The notes: generated from the letters alone by a model not told the origin. A stretch of DNA of 64,000 nucleotides from Ruminococcaceae bacterium UBA6413 (GCA_002437415.1 DJPL01000077.1:12635-76634); one strand, 5' to 3'. Numbered from the stretch's first letter, positions 51,881 through 61,209 are shown. Numbers and translations: made by a program.

Positions 51881-54192
51881 AGTATTCAGACGGTTTCTGG
51901 ATGAACAAGTCGGGCTACGACGTAAACTATGCAACTCAGATCTATGAAGTAAAGGCTACCGACAACTCGATAACGGTATATGCCACTAACCAGTGGATCG
52001 GCAACAGAGGTATGACGCTCGGCGGTCCTGTTCTCGAAATCACATTTACATCTACTCTTGCCGACTCTATCAAGGTAACGATCGAGCATTACAAGGGTGC
52101 GGCGAAGAAGGGTCCCGATTTCACATTATATGAGGACGCAAACTTCAAGCCTGTTATAAACGAAAAGGACGAGTACTGGGAGCTTGTTTCAAACAAGACC
52201 TCTGTAAGAATAGGCAAGGCAGGCGGCGCATGGGATATCAAGTACTTCTATGACGGCAAGCTCCTTACCAAGGAAGGTTGGAGAACTACAAGCTACATAG
52301 AAGAACAGCCCTGGCTCACAGACTACCGTATGGAAGGCACAAAGGCAGAACGTTTCTACGCTCACGCTTCGACAGATGAGCCTGCAAGAATAAGAGAGAT
52401 GCTCAATATCTCTGTAGGCGAGTATATCTACGGCTTCGGCGAGAAGTTCTCTACATTCGTAAAGAACGGTCAGACTGTAGAAGTATGGAACAATGACGGC
52501 GGTACTTGCTCTGAGCAGTCTTACAAGTCAATTCCTTTCTATGTTTCATCAAGAAACTACGGCGTATTCGTAAATCACCCCGAGAACGTTACATTTGAAG
52601 TAGCAAGCGAAACTGTTTCAAAGGTTGCTTTCTCAGTTCAGGGCGAGAGAATGGAATATTTCGTAATGGGTGGTAAGACAATCGCAGATGTACTCGGTGT
52701 TTATACAACACTGACAGGTAAGCCCGCACTTCCTCCCGCATATACATTCGGTCTGTGGCTGACAACATCATTCACAACAAACTACGATGAAGAAACAGTA
52801 TCATTCTTCATCGACGAAATGGCAAGACGTGATATTCCTCTGGAGGTATTCCACTTCGACTGCTTCTGGATGAAGGAGTTTAACTGGTGCGATTTCACAT
52901 GGGACAAGAGAATGTTCCCCGATCCCAAGGCTATGCTTACACGTCTTAAGGAAAAGAAGGTTGAGATCTGCGTATGGATCAACCCCTATATTGCTCAGCA
53001 GTCATCACTGTTTGACGAGGGCGTAAAGAACGGCTATTTCATCAAGAAGACGGACGGCGGCGTGTTCCAGTGCGATATGTGGCAGCCCGGTATGGCTATC
53101 GTTGACTTTACAAATCCCGAGGCTTGTAAGTGGTATAAGTCAAAGCTGAGAGCTCTGTGCGAGATGGGCGTTGACGCGTTCAAGACAGACTTCGGCGAGA
53201 GAATTCCCACAGCAGGCGTTGTATACAGCGACGGTTCCGATCCTTACAGAATGCATAACTACTACACATACCTCTACAACAAGTGTGTATTTGAAGTGCT
53301 TGAAGAATATTACGGCAAGGACAAGGCGTGCCTGTTCGCACGTTCCGCTACAGTCGGCGGTCAGCAGTTCCCCGTACACTGGGGCGGCGACTGCTTCAGC
53401 CAGTACGAGTCAATGGCTGAAACACTCCGCGGCGGTCTTTCGCTCTGCTTATCAGGCTTCGGCTACTTCAGCCACGATATCTCGGGCTTTGAGGCTACCG
53501 GTTCTCCCGACTTATATAAGAGATGGTCTGCATTCGGTCTTATGTCTTCACACTCAAGACTTCACGGCAACAGCTCATACAGAGTACCGTGGAACTTCGA
53601 TGAAGAGGCTTGCGATGTTCTCCGTCACTTCACAAAGCTCAAGGGTCGTCTGATGCCCTACCTGTTCGCTAACGCGGTAAAGGCTCACGAAAAGGGCGTT
53701 CCCATGATGAGAGCCATGGTTATGGAATACAGCGATGATCCCGCTTGCTTACCTCTTGACAGACAGTATATGTTCGGTGATAACCTGCTTATCGCTCCCG
53801 TATTCAACGAAGAGGGTACAGCTCAGTTCTATCTGCCCAAGGGCAAGTGGACGGATATCCAGACAGGCGAGGTCCTCGAGGGCGGCAACTGGTACGACAA
53901 GAAGTATGACTACTTCTCAATGGGTATGTATGCTAAGCCCAACAGCATCATTGCTTACGGTAACTTTGAGCGTAACTTTGCATATGACTATGTTGAGGGC
54001 GCAAAGCTCGTTATCTATCAGCTTGAGGACGGCAAGAATACTCAGTGCAAGATCTACGATAAGGAAGCTAAGCTCGAGCTTACTGTTATGGCTGAGAGAA
54101 ACGGCGATACGATCACTGTTACTCATACAGCTACAGATAAGAACTTCACTGTTGAAAGTGCTGAAGGCTTAAAGGTAGTTATAAATAAGTAA
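51877..54192 (+). CDS. yicI: Alpha-xylosidase, glycoside hydrolase family 31
   Basis: A 771-residue GH31 enzyme close in length and motifs to E. coli YicI (772). The nucleophile lies in FKTDFGERIPT (Asp438) and the acid/base in WGGDCFSQY (Asp505); the F-G-E-R-I-P variant is typical of alpha-xylosidases and distinguishes them from alpha-glucosidases. No signal peptide, so it acts in the cytosol on isoprimeverose-like xylosyl oligosaccharides from xyloglucan. It is monocistronic. Codon use is strongly biased to frequent codons, suggesting high expression. Confidence 0.92.
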   Translation: MKYSDGFWMNKSGYDVNYATQIYEVKATDNSITVYATNQWIGNRGMTLGGPVLEITFTSTLADSIKVTIEHYKGAAKKGPDFTLYEDANFKPVINEKDEYWELVSNKTSVRIGKAGGAWDIKYFYDGKLLTKEGWRTTSYIEEQPWLTDYRMEGTKAERFYAHASTDEPARIREMLNISVGEYIYGFGEKFSTFVKNGQTVEVWNNDGGTCSEQSYKSIPFYVSSRNYGVFVNHPENVTFEVASETVSKVAFSVQGERMEYFVMGGKTIADVLGVYTTLTGKPALPPAYTFGLWLTTSFTTNYDEETVSFFIDEMARRDIPLEVFHFDCFWMKEFNWCDFTWDKRMFPDPKAMLTRLKEKKVEICVWINPYIAQQSSLFDEGVKNGYFIKKTDGGVFQCDMWQPGMAIVDFTNPEACKWYKSKLRALCEMGVDAFKTDFGERIPTAGVVYSDGSDPYRMHNYYTYLYNKCVFEVLEEYYGKDKACLFARSATVGGQQFPVHWGGDCFSQYESMAETLRGGLSLCLSGFGYFSHDISGFEATGSPDLYKRWSAFGLMSSHSRLHGNSSYRVPWNFDEEACDVLRHFTKLKGRLMPYLFANAVKAHEKGVPMMRAMVMEYSDDPACLPLDRQYMFGDNLLIAPVFNEEGTAQFYLPKGKWTDIQTGEVLEGGNWYDKKYDYFSMGMYAKPNSIIAYGNFERNFAYDYVEGAKLVIYQLEDGKNTQCKIYDKEAKLELTVMAERNGDTITVTHTATDKNFTVESAEGLKVVINK

Positions 54193-54206
54193 CTATATTA
54201 AACAAT

Positions 54207-54239
54207 GCCTCCGTGTCAATGTGATGCGGAGGCGTTTTT
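54207..54239 (+). terminator. Terminator of alpha-xylosidase gene
   Basis: GCCTCCG/CGGAGGC stem, 13-base loop, then GTTTTTA. Confidence 0.82.
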
Positions 54240-54283
54240 ATGTGCCAACAAGCAATACAGATAGCAGAAAAGAAAAATCCGGC

Positions 54284-54312
54284 TTGACAGTGTACCAAAA
54301 GAGTTCTATAAT
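54284..54312 (+). promoter_or_regulatory. Consensus promoter of M29 aminopeptidase gene
   Basis: TTGACA (54284-54289), 17 bases, TATAAT (54307-54312): a perfect sigma-A promoter. Confidence 0.82.
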
Positions 54313-54323
54313 AGTTATGTAAT

Positions 54324-54386
54324 GCCGATAACAGTGGGATAATGCACATATTTTCCGGTAAGACTATCTGTTAAGGCTGTTTTTTA
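54324..54386 (+). promoter_or_regulatory. Terminator-like hairpin in the aminopeptidase leader
   Basis: TAACAG (54329-54334) pairs with CTGTTA (54368-54373), extended past a small mismatch by GCC/GGC, and is followed by TGTTTTTTAT. The T run ends directly before the GGAGG of the aminopeptidase gene. It looks like a leader attenuator; the 33-base loop (GGGATAATGCAC...CCGGTAAGACTA) matches no riboswitch I can name. Confidence 0.4.
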
Positions 54387-54401
54387 TGGAGGTTAAGCAA
54401 T

Positions 54402-55631
54402 ATGGATATAAAAATGCTCGGCGAATACGCAAAGCTTATGGTCAAGGTCGGTGCTAATGTTCAGAAAGGGCAGAAGGTGCGCCTTTACGCAGAGGTCGAC
54501 CAGTATGAACTGGCAACGCTTGTAGCTAAGGAGTGCTACAATGCGGGGGCAAGCTATGTTGAGATGTTCTGGAGCTGTGGTGCTATTGACAGACTGCACT
54601 ATGAGAACGCAAGTGTTGAAACGCTCGGCACGGTGCTTCCATGGGAAGAGGAAAGACAGAAGCAGATGGTAAAGGATCTGCCTGCAAGGATTTTTATTGA
54701 GTCGGCAGACCCCGATGAGCTGAGCGGTATACCTGCCGATGTGATCTCCACAGTCGGACAGATGCGCTCAAAGGTGCTGAAAAAGTACCGCGATGAGATA
54801 GACGGCAAGCATCAGTGGCTTATCGTAGCTGCCGCTTCTCCGAAATGGGCGAAGAAGGTATTTCCCGATGATGACACCGAAACGGCTGTTGAAAAGCTCT
54901 GGAAAGCCATTTTCTCATGCGTCTATCTTGACGGCGAAAACGACTGGCAGGAGGTATGGAAAAAGCATACCGACACTATGAGGGAAAAAGCCGAATGGCT
55001 GAATGCGCAGGGCTTTAAGAGCCTTAAGTATAAGAGCGGTAACGGAACGGATTTCTCGGTTGAGCTTATCCCCGGTGCGAAATGGTGCGGTGCGGCTGAT
55101 GTGAACCGCGTCAACGGTGCGGCATATGTACCTAATATGCCGACAGAAGAGGTATTCATAAGCCCGATGAAAGGAAAGTGTGAGGGAAAGCTTGTTGCTA
55201 CAAAGCCGCTCAGCTGGTCGGGCAATCTGATAGACGGATTTGAAGTAGAATTCAAAGACGGCAGAGTATCCGGTTGCCGGGCAAAGCAGGGCGAGGATAT
55301 CCTTAAGAAAATGTTTGCTATGGATGAAGGTGCGTCAATGCTCGGCGAGGTAGCGCTTGTGCCCAAGGAGTCGCCTATAAATAAGTCAGGACTGCTGTTT
55401 ATGAATACCTTGTTTGATGAAAACGCCTGCTGTCATGTAGCTGTGGGCGAGGGATTTCAGGAGGTCATAGACGGCTTCGAAAACAAGACGCTTGAAGAGA
55501 TACACTCTATGGGCGTAAACGACTCGATAATTCATGTTGACTTTATGGTGGGCTCTGACGATCTTGACATTATCGGTGTGCATGAGGACGGCAGTGAAGT
55601 ACCTGTATTCTTAAACGGAACTTGGGCTTAA
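54402..55631 (+). CDS. M29 family aminopeptidase
   Basis: A 409-residue thermophilic-type (M29, AmpS/PepS) aminopeptidase. The N-terminal domain and the C-terminal domain with metal-binding residues in MPTEEVF (Glu), GEVALV (Glu), CCHVAVGEGF (His) and SIIHVDFMVG (His, Asp) are present. Cytosolic; removes N-terminal residues from peptides. TATGGAGG precedes the ATG. Its own promoter lies upstream. Confidence 0.92.
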   Translation: MDIKMLGEYAKLMVKVGANVQKGQKVRLYAEVDQYELATLVAKECYNAGASYVEMFWSCGAIDRLHYENASVETLGTVLPWEEERQKQMVKDLPARIFIESADPDELSGIPADVISTVGQMRSKVLKKYRDEIDGKHQWLIVAAASPKWAKKVFPDDDTETAVEKLWKAIFSCVYLDGENDWQEVWKKHTDTMREKAEWLNAQGFKSLKYKSGNGTDFSVELIPGAKWCGAADVNRVNGAAYVPNMPTEEVFISPMKGKCEGKLVATKPLSWSGNLIDGFEVEFKDGRVSGCRAKQGEDILKKMFAMDEGASMLGEVALVPKESPINKSGLLFMNTLFDENACCHVAVGEGFQEVIDGFENKTLEEIHSMGVNDSIIHVDFMVGSDDLDIIGVHEDGSEVPVFLNGTWA

Positions 55632-55694
55632 GCTCCGGGAGATTTCTAAACACTGGATATTTTGTCGAATTTATTGAAATGTATAGTATAGGTA

Positions 55695-55723
55695 TTGCAA
55701 TGCTAAGCAAAGTATGCTAAAAT
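55695..55723 (+). promoter_or_regulatory. Promoter of LytTR regulator with direct repeat
   Basis: TTGCAA (55695-55700), 17 bases, TAAAAT (55718-55723). The spacer holds ATGCTAA twice with a 14-base period (55700 and 55714), a possible binding site of the regulator itself. Confidence 0.65.
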
Positions 55724-55816
55724 AGTGTGTGGAGAAAATGATGTGAGCTTTTTCTCTTTATCGCATTTCAATTCACACAATACGGTGTAAAGCCGTATAA
55801 TGGCAAAGGATCGTTT

Positions 55817-56536
55817 ATGTTAATAGCAATATGTGACGACAGCAGGATAGATGCAATGCTGTCAAAGACACTTATAATCGAATATTTCAAAAAACGGAAG
55901 CTGTCTTGTACTGTCAGACTTTATGTGAGCGGTTCGGAGCTACTCAAGGATGTAAGTGACGGCAAAAGCTTTGATATCATATTTATGGATATCTATGTCG
56001 GTCAAGAGCTTGGAATTGACTTAGCAAGGCAACTTCGGAGCGAAGGGTATGGAAATCTGCTGATATTCTCGACGATTACCGATGAGTATGCTGTTGAGAG
56101 CTACAGTGTAAGCGCGAGCGGATATATATTAAAGCCTTACAATATGTCAAGGCTTGAAGCGGTGCTCGACAGAGTCCTTGAAAAGTATGATGCGGATTTT
56201 ATGAGGGTCAAGGTTCGCAACACTTATGTGAACGTACCATATAGCGATATAATCTATATTGAAAGCAGAAATAACCGTTGTATACTGCATACGGCAGATG
56301 AGGAATATTCACTTTATATGCGGCTTGACGAGATAGAGGACAGTATATCCGATGAGGGGTCACGCTTTTTAAGGTGCCACAGGAGCTATATTGTCAATAT
56401 GGATCATATTACGGCTGTTGACGAACAGTTCAAGCTTGATAACGGCGAAAGTGCACTTATCAGAAGTAAGAGCAGGACGCAGATAAAGAGGCATTATATT
56501 GAGTATGAAGAGGGGAAAACACTCGGCAGGGTGTGA
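55817..56536 (+). CDS. LytTR family response regulator
   Basis: A 239-residue two-domain regulator: receiver domain (~1-120) with the acidic pair CDDS, phospho-acceptor Asp in IFMDIYVG and Lys in LKPYN; LytTR DNA-binding domain (~135-235) with VRNTYVNVPYSDIIYIESRNN and FLRCHRSYIVN. No histidine kinase is adjacent, so it is an orphan here. LytTR regulators often control virulence, peptide or surface traits. GGATC precedes the ATG. Confidence 0.9.
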   Translation: MLIAICDDSRIDAMLSKTLIIEYFKKRKLSCTVRLYVSGSELLKDVSDGKSFDIIFMDIYVGQELGIDLARQLRSEGYGNLLIFSTITDEYAVESYSVSASGYILKPYNMSRLEAVLDRVLEKYDADFMRVKVRNTYVNVPYSDIIYIESRNNRCILHTADEEYSLYMRLDEIEDSISDEGSRFLRCHRSYIVNMDHITAVDEQFKLDNGESALIRSKSRTQIKRHYIEYEEGKTLGRV

Positions 56537-56587
56537 GCCGTGATATGGCGTACAGCATAAGCGGTGCTGTTATGTAATATAGGGAGT

Positions 56588-56620
56588 AAAAATGCAGTTC
56601 CGTGGAGGAACTGCATTTTT
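56588..56620. terminator. Bidirectional terminator
   Basis: Perfect 14-base stem AAAAATGCAGTTCC/GGAACTGCATTTTT with a 5-base loop between convergent genes; T runs on both strands. Confidence 0.9.
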
Positions 56621-56637
56621 TATGTGTATTTGCGAAA

Positions 56638-57528
56638 TCAGGTGTTTCGGTTTTGTATATGTGCGGCGATGAAATCCGCGATAAGTCGGTAGACCTTTTT
56701 GCGCTGTTTTTCCTGTAATACGCTGTGGCGCATACCGTCGTATAATTTAAGGGTTACATCAAAGCCGCTTGCTTTAAGTGCGGCGGCCTTTGATTTTGCG
56801 TATTCGCCTTTATCGCCTACCGTATCCATTGTTCCGCTTATCATAAGTACAGGCGGCTTTGCCTTTATATCGGAAAGATAGCGCTCCTGCTGTACTTCTT
56901 TTGCAAGTGAGATAAAGCTTTTGTAGAAACGGCAGCTGTACAGCTTGTTTGTGTATGGGAGAGCTTCATAATATTCAGCGCGCTCTGGATCCGAGGTCAC
57001 CCACGACACGGTACAATTTTCGGGGAAAGGCTCGGCGACCTTTCCGAACAGCTTAAGAAAGACATCTGTGCTCGGAGTATCTGCGCCCTTTTGGATTATT
57101 TCTTCATCGATCGCCGAAAGAAGCATATCGGTATCGCGGATATGCGGACAGCCTGTGAGGGTCACGCCTCTGTAGAGCGTTCCGCCGTGCCGTTTCAGAA
57201 TATATTGTGCCATCTGCGAACCGAGGCTGTGACCGAGCAAAAACAGCGGTGTACTGCTGTCGGCAGATATATACTCCGAAAAAGAGAAGCATTCGTCCGC
57301 AGACTGCCGGACGATGTCGTCAATGTCGGTAGGAAGTGCGGTTCTGCCGTGGTCGCGGTATTCACACAGATAAACGGATATGCCGTCATCGGTCATATAA
57401 GCGGCAAGTTGCTCGTAGTACTCGGACATTTCACCGAGCCCGTGGATTATCTGAAGCTTTGCTTTTTCTTTTTCGGCAAGCCACTTTTTGCAATGCATTC
57501 CGTTGTAATTAAATTCATATGATGTCAT
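56638..57528 (-). CDS. Alpha/beta hydrolase (lysophospholipase-like)
   Basis: A 296-residue serine hydrolase of the monoglyceride lipase/PldB group. The oxyanion stretch IIHGLGEMSEYY, nucleophile GHSLGSQ, Asp in SGTMDTVGDKG and His in GMRHSVLQE are visible. No signal peptide. Starts 16 bases past the terminator of the chemotaxis receptor gene, so transcription may need its own unseen promoter or read-through. Confidence 0.88.
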   Translation of the reverse strand: MTSYEFNYNGMHCKKWLAEKEKAKLQIIHGLGEMSEYYEQLAAYMTDDGISVYLCEYRDHGRTALPTDIDDIVRQSADECFSFSEYISADSSTPLFLLGHSLGSQMAQYILKRHGGTLYRGVTLTGCPHIRDTDMLLSAIDEEIIQKGADTPSTDVFLKLFGKVAEPFPENCTVSWVTSDPERAEYYEALPYTNKLYSCRFYKSFISLAKEVQQERYLSDIKAKPPVLMISGTMDTVGDKGEYAKSKAAALKASGFDVTLKLYDGMRHSVLQEKQRKKVYRLIADFIAAHIQNRNT

Positions 57529-57543
57529 AATGTTCTCCGTAAA

Positions 57544-57574
57544 AATAAAGCAGGCTTTTGATGCCTGCTTTATT
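57544..57574 (-). terminator. Terminator of chemotaxis receptor gene
   Basis: AATAAAGCAGGC/GCCTGCTTTATT stem of 12 pairs with a 7-base loop; T-rich downstream on the minus strand (TTTTTACG) and also on the plus strand. Confidence 0.85.
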
Positions 57575-57578
57575 GCTT

Positions 57579-58916
57579 TTATTCTTCCGCAATAGTCGGC
57601 CCTTCAAGATGGACCTGACCGTTTTCACGCAGATGGAACTGCTTGACAAGCGTCTGCATTTCCTTTGCCTGTGCGGCGGTAAGTGCACTTGCACTTGCAC
57701 TTTCTTCTGCGGTCGCGGCATTGTTCTGTACCACAGCCGAAATCTGACCTACACTTGAAAGCACCTGATCGACCATAGATGCCTGCTCGGCGGAAACCTC
57801 GGAAATCTCGTTGATAAGAGAATTTGCATTGCTGAAACGCTCCATAACACTCTCTATAGTCTGCGCGGTGGAGTCGGCAATGGCTGTACCGTTTGAAACG
57901 GCTTCTATAGTACTGCTGATAAGCTCGCTTGTTGTCTGTGCGGCTTCTGCGGACTTGCTTGCAAGGTTTCTGACTTCATCGGCAACGACTGCAAAGCCCT
58001 TGCCCGCTTCTCCTGCTCTTGCGGCTTCTACTGCGGCGTTAAGAGCAAGGATATTTGTCTGGAATGCAATGTTATCAATAGTGTTGATAATCTTTTCGAT
58101 CTCTGCGGATTTTTCTTCAATTATCTTCATTGCGGCAAGCATCTTCTGCATTTCCGCATTGCCCTGCTTAAGATCGGTAGTTGCGGTGTCGGAGATGTCG
58201 CTAACATTCTTTGCGTTTTCGGCATTCTGATTAACTCTGCCGGAGATATCCCGAACATAATCCGAAAGCTCACGGATAGATGCCTCCTGCTCGCTTGTGC
58301 CTTGCGCAAGTGCCTGTGAGCCGCTTGATACCTGCTCGGAAGCGTCGTAGAGCATTGTGCCCGACTTCTGGATGCTCGACATAGAATTATTTATGTTTAC
58401 AAGGATCTGTTCAAATGCTTCCTTTATCGGGATAAACTCACCCTTGTATTCGTAGTTAATGTTGAAGCTTATGTTGCCGTAGGACATCTGCGTAAGAAGA
58501 TATGTAAGCTCATCGACCATCTTTTTCAGATACCACTTGGCGGTATTGAGCGAGCCTGCAAGCTTTCCTATTTCGCTGTCATTTATCTTTACATCAAATT
58601 CTTCGGAAAGAATACCCTCGGAGAAGTTGTTGAGCTCGTGGCTTATCTTCTTGATAGGCTTCATAATAGCTTTTCTGCAATATATAGCCAAAAGTATAAA
58701 TGCGGCTGTTACGATAAGAGCAAAGCCCTCGATTATCAGTGACAGCATTATAGATGAGTGATATACGGGATTGTCACTGCCCGCCATAGAAAAAATGTTG
58801 ACAGTGCATACGGCGATAGTAGCCGCCATCATTACACAGCAGATAACGCACAGCAGAGTTATTACAAATACCTGACTTTGTGCTTTCTTTTTTATCCAAC
58901 CTTTAAATTTTTTCAT
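57579..58916 (-). CDS. Methyl-accepting chemotaxis protein
   Basis: A 445-residue receptor with two N-terminal membrane helices (~18-40 and ~55-80) enclosing only a tiny outer loop, a HAMP domain (~85-135), and a cytoplasmic signalling domain with the conserved tip [29 protein letters not shown] hairpin (seen as [20 protein letters not shown]). With almost no external domain it probably senses an internal or membrane signal. ATG 58916 follows AGAGGTG; a GTG three codons earlier overlaps that site. No flagellar or che genes are in this window. Confidence 0.91.
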   Translation of the reverse strand: MKKFKGWIKKKAQSQVFVITLLCVICCVMMAATIAVCTVNIFSMAGSDNPVYHSSIMLSLIIEGFALIVTAAFILLAIYCRKAIMKPIKKISHELNNFSEGILSEEFDVKINDSEIGKLAGSLNTAKWYLKKMVDELTYLLTQMSYGNISFNINYEYKGEFIPIKEAFEQILVNINNSMSSIQKSGTMLYDASEQVSSGSQALAQGTSEQEASIRELSDYVRDISGRVNQNAENAKNVSDISDTATTDLKQGNAEMQKMLAAMKIIEEKSAEIEKIINTIDNIAFQTNILALNAAVEAARAGEAGKGFAVVADEVRNLASKSAEAAQTTSELISSTIEAVSNGTAIADSTAQTIESVMERFSNANSLINEISEVSAEQASMVDQVLSSVGQISAVVQNNAATAEESASASALTAAQAKEMQTLVKQFHLRENGQVHLEGPTIAEE

Positions 58917-59088
58917 AAGAAACACCTCTTATATTTACATCTTATAACTGAATTTTATCACAAATGCTGTAATAAGTCAAGGTGCAAAGCTGTGTATTTG
59001 GTGGAATACACCAAAATATGTTGTATAAATGTACAAGTTGCACGAAAGCCGCCATGATATAACCATAGCGGCTCGTGATCTTTGGCTG

Positions 59089-59589
59089 TTAGCTTTGTAC
59101 GGTAAACAGTCGTCTGCAATATTTGTTATCCAGTCCGTGATACAGGAGCATACCGAGTACTCCGCAGGAGATTATCTCACCTGCGCATACTGTCAGTGCC
59201 GAGAACCATATCGCATCGGGTACACCGTAAGCGTAGGTAAGTACGAGCGGAACTATGACAGTATTGGCAACTATGGGTGGCAGAGGGTATAAAACTCTGT
59301 GGTGCTTTCTCAGAAGATATGTGCCGACTGCTCCTATGAGCGTGGCAAGGCTTCCGAAAATAACGTCCCATATTACCGCACCGGTCAAAAGGTTTGAAAT
59401 GACACAACCTATAACCAGTCCCGGAATCGCCGCCGGAGTGAACACCGGCAGGATAGTGAGCGCCTCGGAAAGGCGCACCTGAATTACGCCGTTGGCAAGT
59501 CCAAGCAGGTTGACGATGTAAGTCAGCACAACATAGATCGCGGCGATAACGGCTCCCTGTGTGATGAACAGGACTTTTTTGTTTCGCAT
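59089..59589 (-). CDS. queT: QueT family queuosine precursor transporter
   Basis: A 166-residue membrane protein with five or six helices, matching the QueT ECF-transporter S component for queuosine precursors (preQ1 or queuine). Motifs: YVVLTYIVNLLGLANGVIQVRLSEAL at the N-terminus (in part) and TGAVIWDVIFGSLATLIGA. It needs the shared ECF energy module encoded elsewhere. Its leader contains a preQ1-like pseudoknot candidate. GAAAGG precedes the ATG. Confidence 0.92.
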   Translation of the reverse strand: MRNKKVLFITQGAVIAAIYVVLTYIVNLLGLANGVIQVRLSEALTILPVFTPAAIPGLVIGCVISNLLTGAVIWDVIFGSLATLIGAVGTYLLRKHHRVLYPLPPIVANTVIVPLVLTYAYGVPDAIWFSALTVCAGEIISCGVLGMLLYHGLDNKYCRRLFTVQS

Positions 59590-59598
59590 ATTAAATTG

Positions 59599-59660
59599 CC
59601 CTTTCGTAGTTTTGGTTTATCCGCCGTGTGACGGAAAGTGAGGATATTGCGAACTCACAA
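59599..59660 (-). promoter_or_regulatory. preQ1 riboswitch-like leader of queT
   Basis: The minus-strand leader begins with a hairpin GTGAG-TTCGCAATATC-CTCAC (59658-59638), whose loop closely resembles the UCGCAGUAACC loop of preQ1-I aptamers. A second small hairpin (CCG/CGG) follows, then AAACCAAAACTACGAAAGG. The loop's TTCG can pair with CGAA of the tail, which overlaps the Shine-Dalgarno GAAAGG. This pseudoknot would block translation when ligand is bound. The inserted hairpin is unusual for class I; class is undecided. Confidence 0.5.
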
Positions 59661-59666
59661 ACTAGA

Positions 59667-59695
59667 ATTTTAGCACAGATAAAGTGCTTTGTCAA
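59667..59695 (-). promoter_or_regulatory. Promoter of queT
   Basis: Minus strand TTGACA (59695-59690), 17 bases, TAAAAT (59672-59667). It overlaps the last codons of the upstream LysR gene. Confidence 0.8.
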
Positions 59696-60585
59696 GCATT
59701 TTTCACCGCTTCTTTGGCGGCTTTTATAAATTCCTTTATATCATCGGGTGCGTTTTTGGCGTACATTATGACAAGCGGAATGCTAAGCGGATATTCAAGC
59801 GGTACAGTGATAAGTCCCGGGTGTACATCGTGCCAGCAGTCAAGAGAAATAAGCACGTTGTCTGTTTCGGCACAGCGGTTGAAAACCGTCATATCGTAAA
59901 AGTTCGGGGTGTCGGTGACTGTTATATTGCCGTGCGAGATAAGCTCTTTTCTGAGTTCGTCGTTGTTCGACGAATCGCCTTGCTTTACCATCATTACCGT
60001 TTCGCCCTCAAGGTCTGAAACAGATACGGAGCTTCTTCCTGCCAGGCGGTGGGTTCGGGAAACCGCAACGGTAAAACGGCATTTGCCTATTGCGAGGGTG
60101 GAGCATTCCGATTTCCATTTTTTTGAGTCGCAAGCGCCGACAAGAAAATCAAACTTTTCGCCGAGCGAGGCGACAACGGAAACAATATCGTTATGATTGT
60201 CGTCAAAAGGAACAAGGTGCAGTTTATAACCCGGAAAGCGGTCGTTTACAAGATACCACAGATCCATAAGCGGTTTTGCGGGATTTAACAGCGATGTGCC
60301 GATACAGAAGGTTTTGTCGTATTCTTCCTCTTCCTTTTTTGCCTGTCGCACAGCGTTTTCCGAGCGTTCTATGATATCCTTGGCGGCAAGGTATATGACT
60401 TTTCCTGCGCTTGTAAGCTCTACACCCGAGGATTTACGGTTGAGCAGGGTCAGCGACATACGGCTTTCAAGCGCGTTTATCTGCTTCATTACGGCGGTGG
60501 GGGAGATGTAGAGCTTTGATGCCGCAGAGGTAAAGCTTCCGCAGTCGGCAACGGTTATGAATGTTTTTATTGTCGGGTCGTACAT
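59692..60585 (-). CDS. LysR family transcriptional regulator
   Basis: A 297-residue LysR regulator: N-terminal HTH (TVADCGSFTSAASKLYISPT), effector domain from ~90. The start is ATG 60585, which follows GAGGTGA; longer reading-frame starts fall inside its own promoter (60629-60657). It is divergent from the flavodoxin and aldo/keto reductase genes, which it probably controls. Confidence 0.9.
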   Translation of the reverse strand: MYDPTIKTFITVADCGSFTSAASKLYISPTAVMKQINALESRMSLTLLNRKSSGVELTSAGKVIYLAAKDIIERSENAVRQAKKEEEEYDKTFCIGTSLLNPAKPLMDLWYLVNDRFPGYKLHLVPFDDNHNDIVSVVASLGEKFDFLVGACDSKKWKSECSTLAIGKCRFTVAVSRTHRLAGRSSVSVSDLEGETVMMVKQGDSSNNDELRKELISHGNITVTDTPNFYDMTVFNRCAETDNVLISLDCWHDVHPGLITVPLEYPLSIPLVIMYAKNAPDDIKEFIKAAKEAVKNA

Positions 60586-60628
60586 AAAATTCACCTCGGA
60601 TAAGGAGTATAAACTTTTGGTTAATACG

Positions 60629-60657
60629 ATGATAACATATCGGATATTCCGTGTCAA
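60629..60657 (-). promoter_or_regulatory. Promoter of divergent lysR
   Basis: Minus strand TTGACA (60657-60652), 17 bases, TATCAT (60634-60629). A TAAAAT lies 60670-60675 on the plus strand as possible -10 of the flavodoxin gene, so the two promoters nearly abut, as is usual for LysR-controlled pairs. Confidence 0.65.
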
Positions 60658-60705
60658 GGGAAAGTGTGATAAAATGTAAGTACAAAATATGAAAGGGTGG
60701 TCAAG

Positions 60706-61209
60706 ATGTCGGATAAGCTTATAGTATACTATTCAAGAGCCGATGAAAACTATGTCAGCGGAGAGCTGAAAATGCTCCCTGTGGGAAATACGGAGATAGC
60801 CGCAGGCTATATAAAGGAGCTTACCGGTGCGGATATGTTTAAAATAGAGCAGAAACAGCCGTACTCGGCAGGCTATAACGAATGTATAGCGCAGGCGCAG
60901 GAGGATCAGAAAAAGGATGCAAGACCCGAGCTTGTAAGTATGCCCGAGAGCATTGATAAGTACAGCGAGATCTATCTTTGCTATCCTAACTACTGGGGCA
61001 CTGTGCCTATGGCGGTGTTTACGTTCCTTGATAATTACGGCTTTGAGGGCAAGGTAATAAAGCCGCTCTGCACTCACGAGGGTAGCGGCATGGGCAGAAG
61101 CGAAAGCGATATCAAGGCTCACTGCAAGGGTGCAAAGGTCGAAAAAGGACTTGCAATACACGGAAGCAATGTAAAGCAGAGCAAGTCGCAGATCGAAAAA
61201 TGGATATAA
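60706..61209 (+). CDS. Flavodoxin
   Basis: A 167-residue long-chain-like flavodoxin with the FMN loop IVYYSRADENY variant and the aromatic/glycine segment CYPNYWGTVPMAVFTFLDNY. The phosphate loop (SRADENYVSG) deviates from T-x-T-G-x-T, as seen in flavodoxin-like proteins of anaerobes. ATG 60706 follows AAAGGGTGG. Followed by an aldo/keto reductase 22 bases later, with which it shares the divergent LysR. Confidence 0.85.
   Translation: MSDKLIVYYSRADENYVSGELKMLPVGNTEIAAGYIKELTGADMFKIEQKQPYSAGYNECIAQAQEDQKKDARPELVSMPESIDKYSEIYLCYPNYWGTVPMAVFTFLDNYGFEGKVIKPLCTHEGSGMGRSESDIKAHCKGAKVEKGLAIHGSNVKQSKSQIEKWI

Noticed and set aside
54313..54390. Purine riboswitch in the aminopeptidase leader
   Set aside because: GATAATGC and GTAAGACTATC recall parts of the aptamer, but the three-helix layout and loop-loop pairing are missing.
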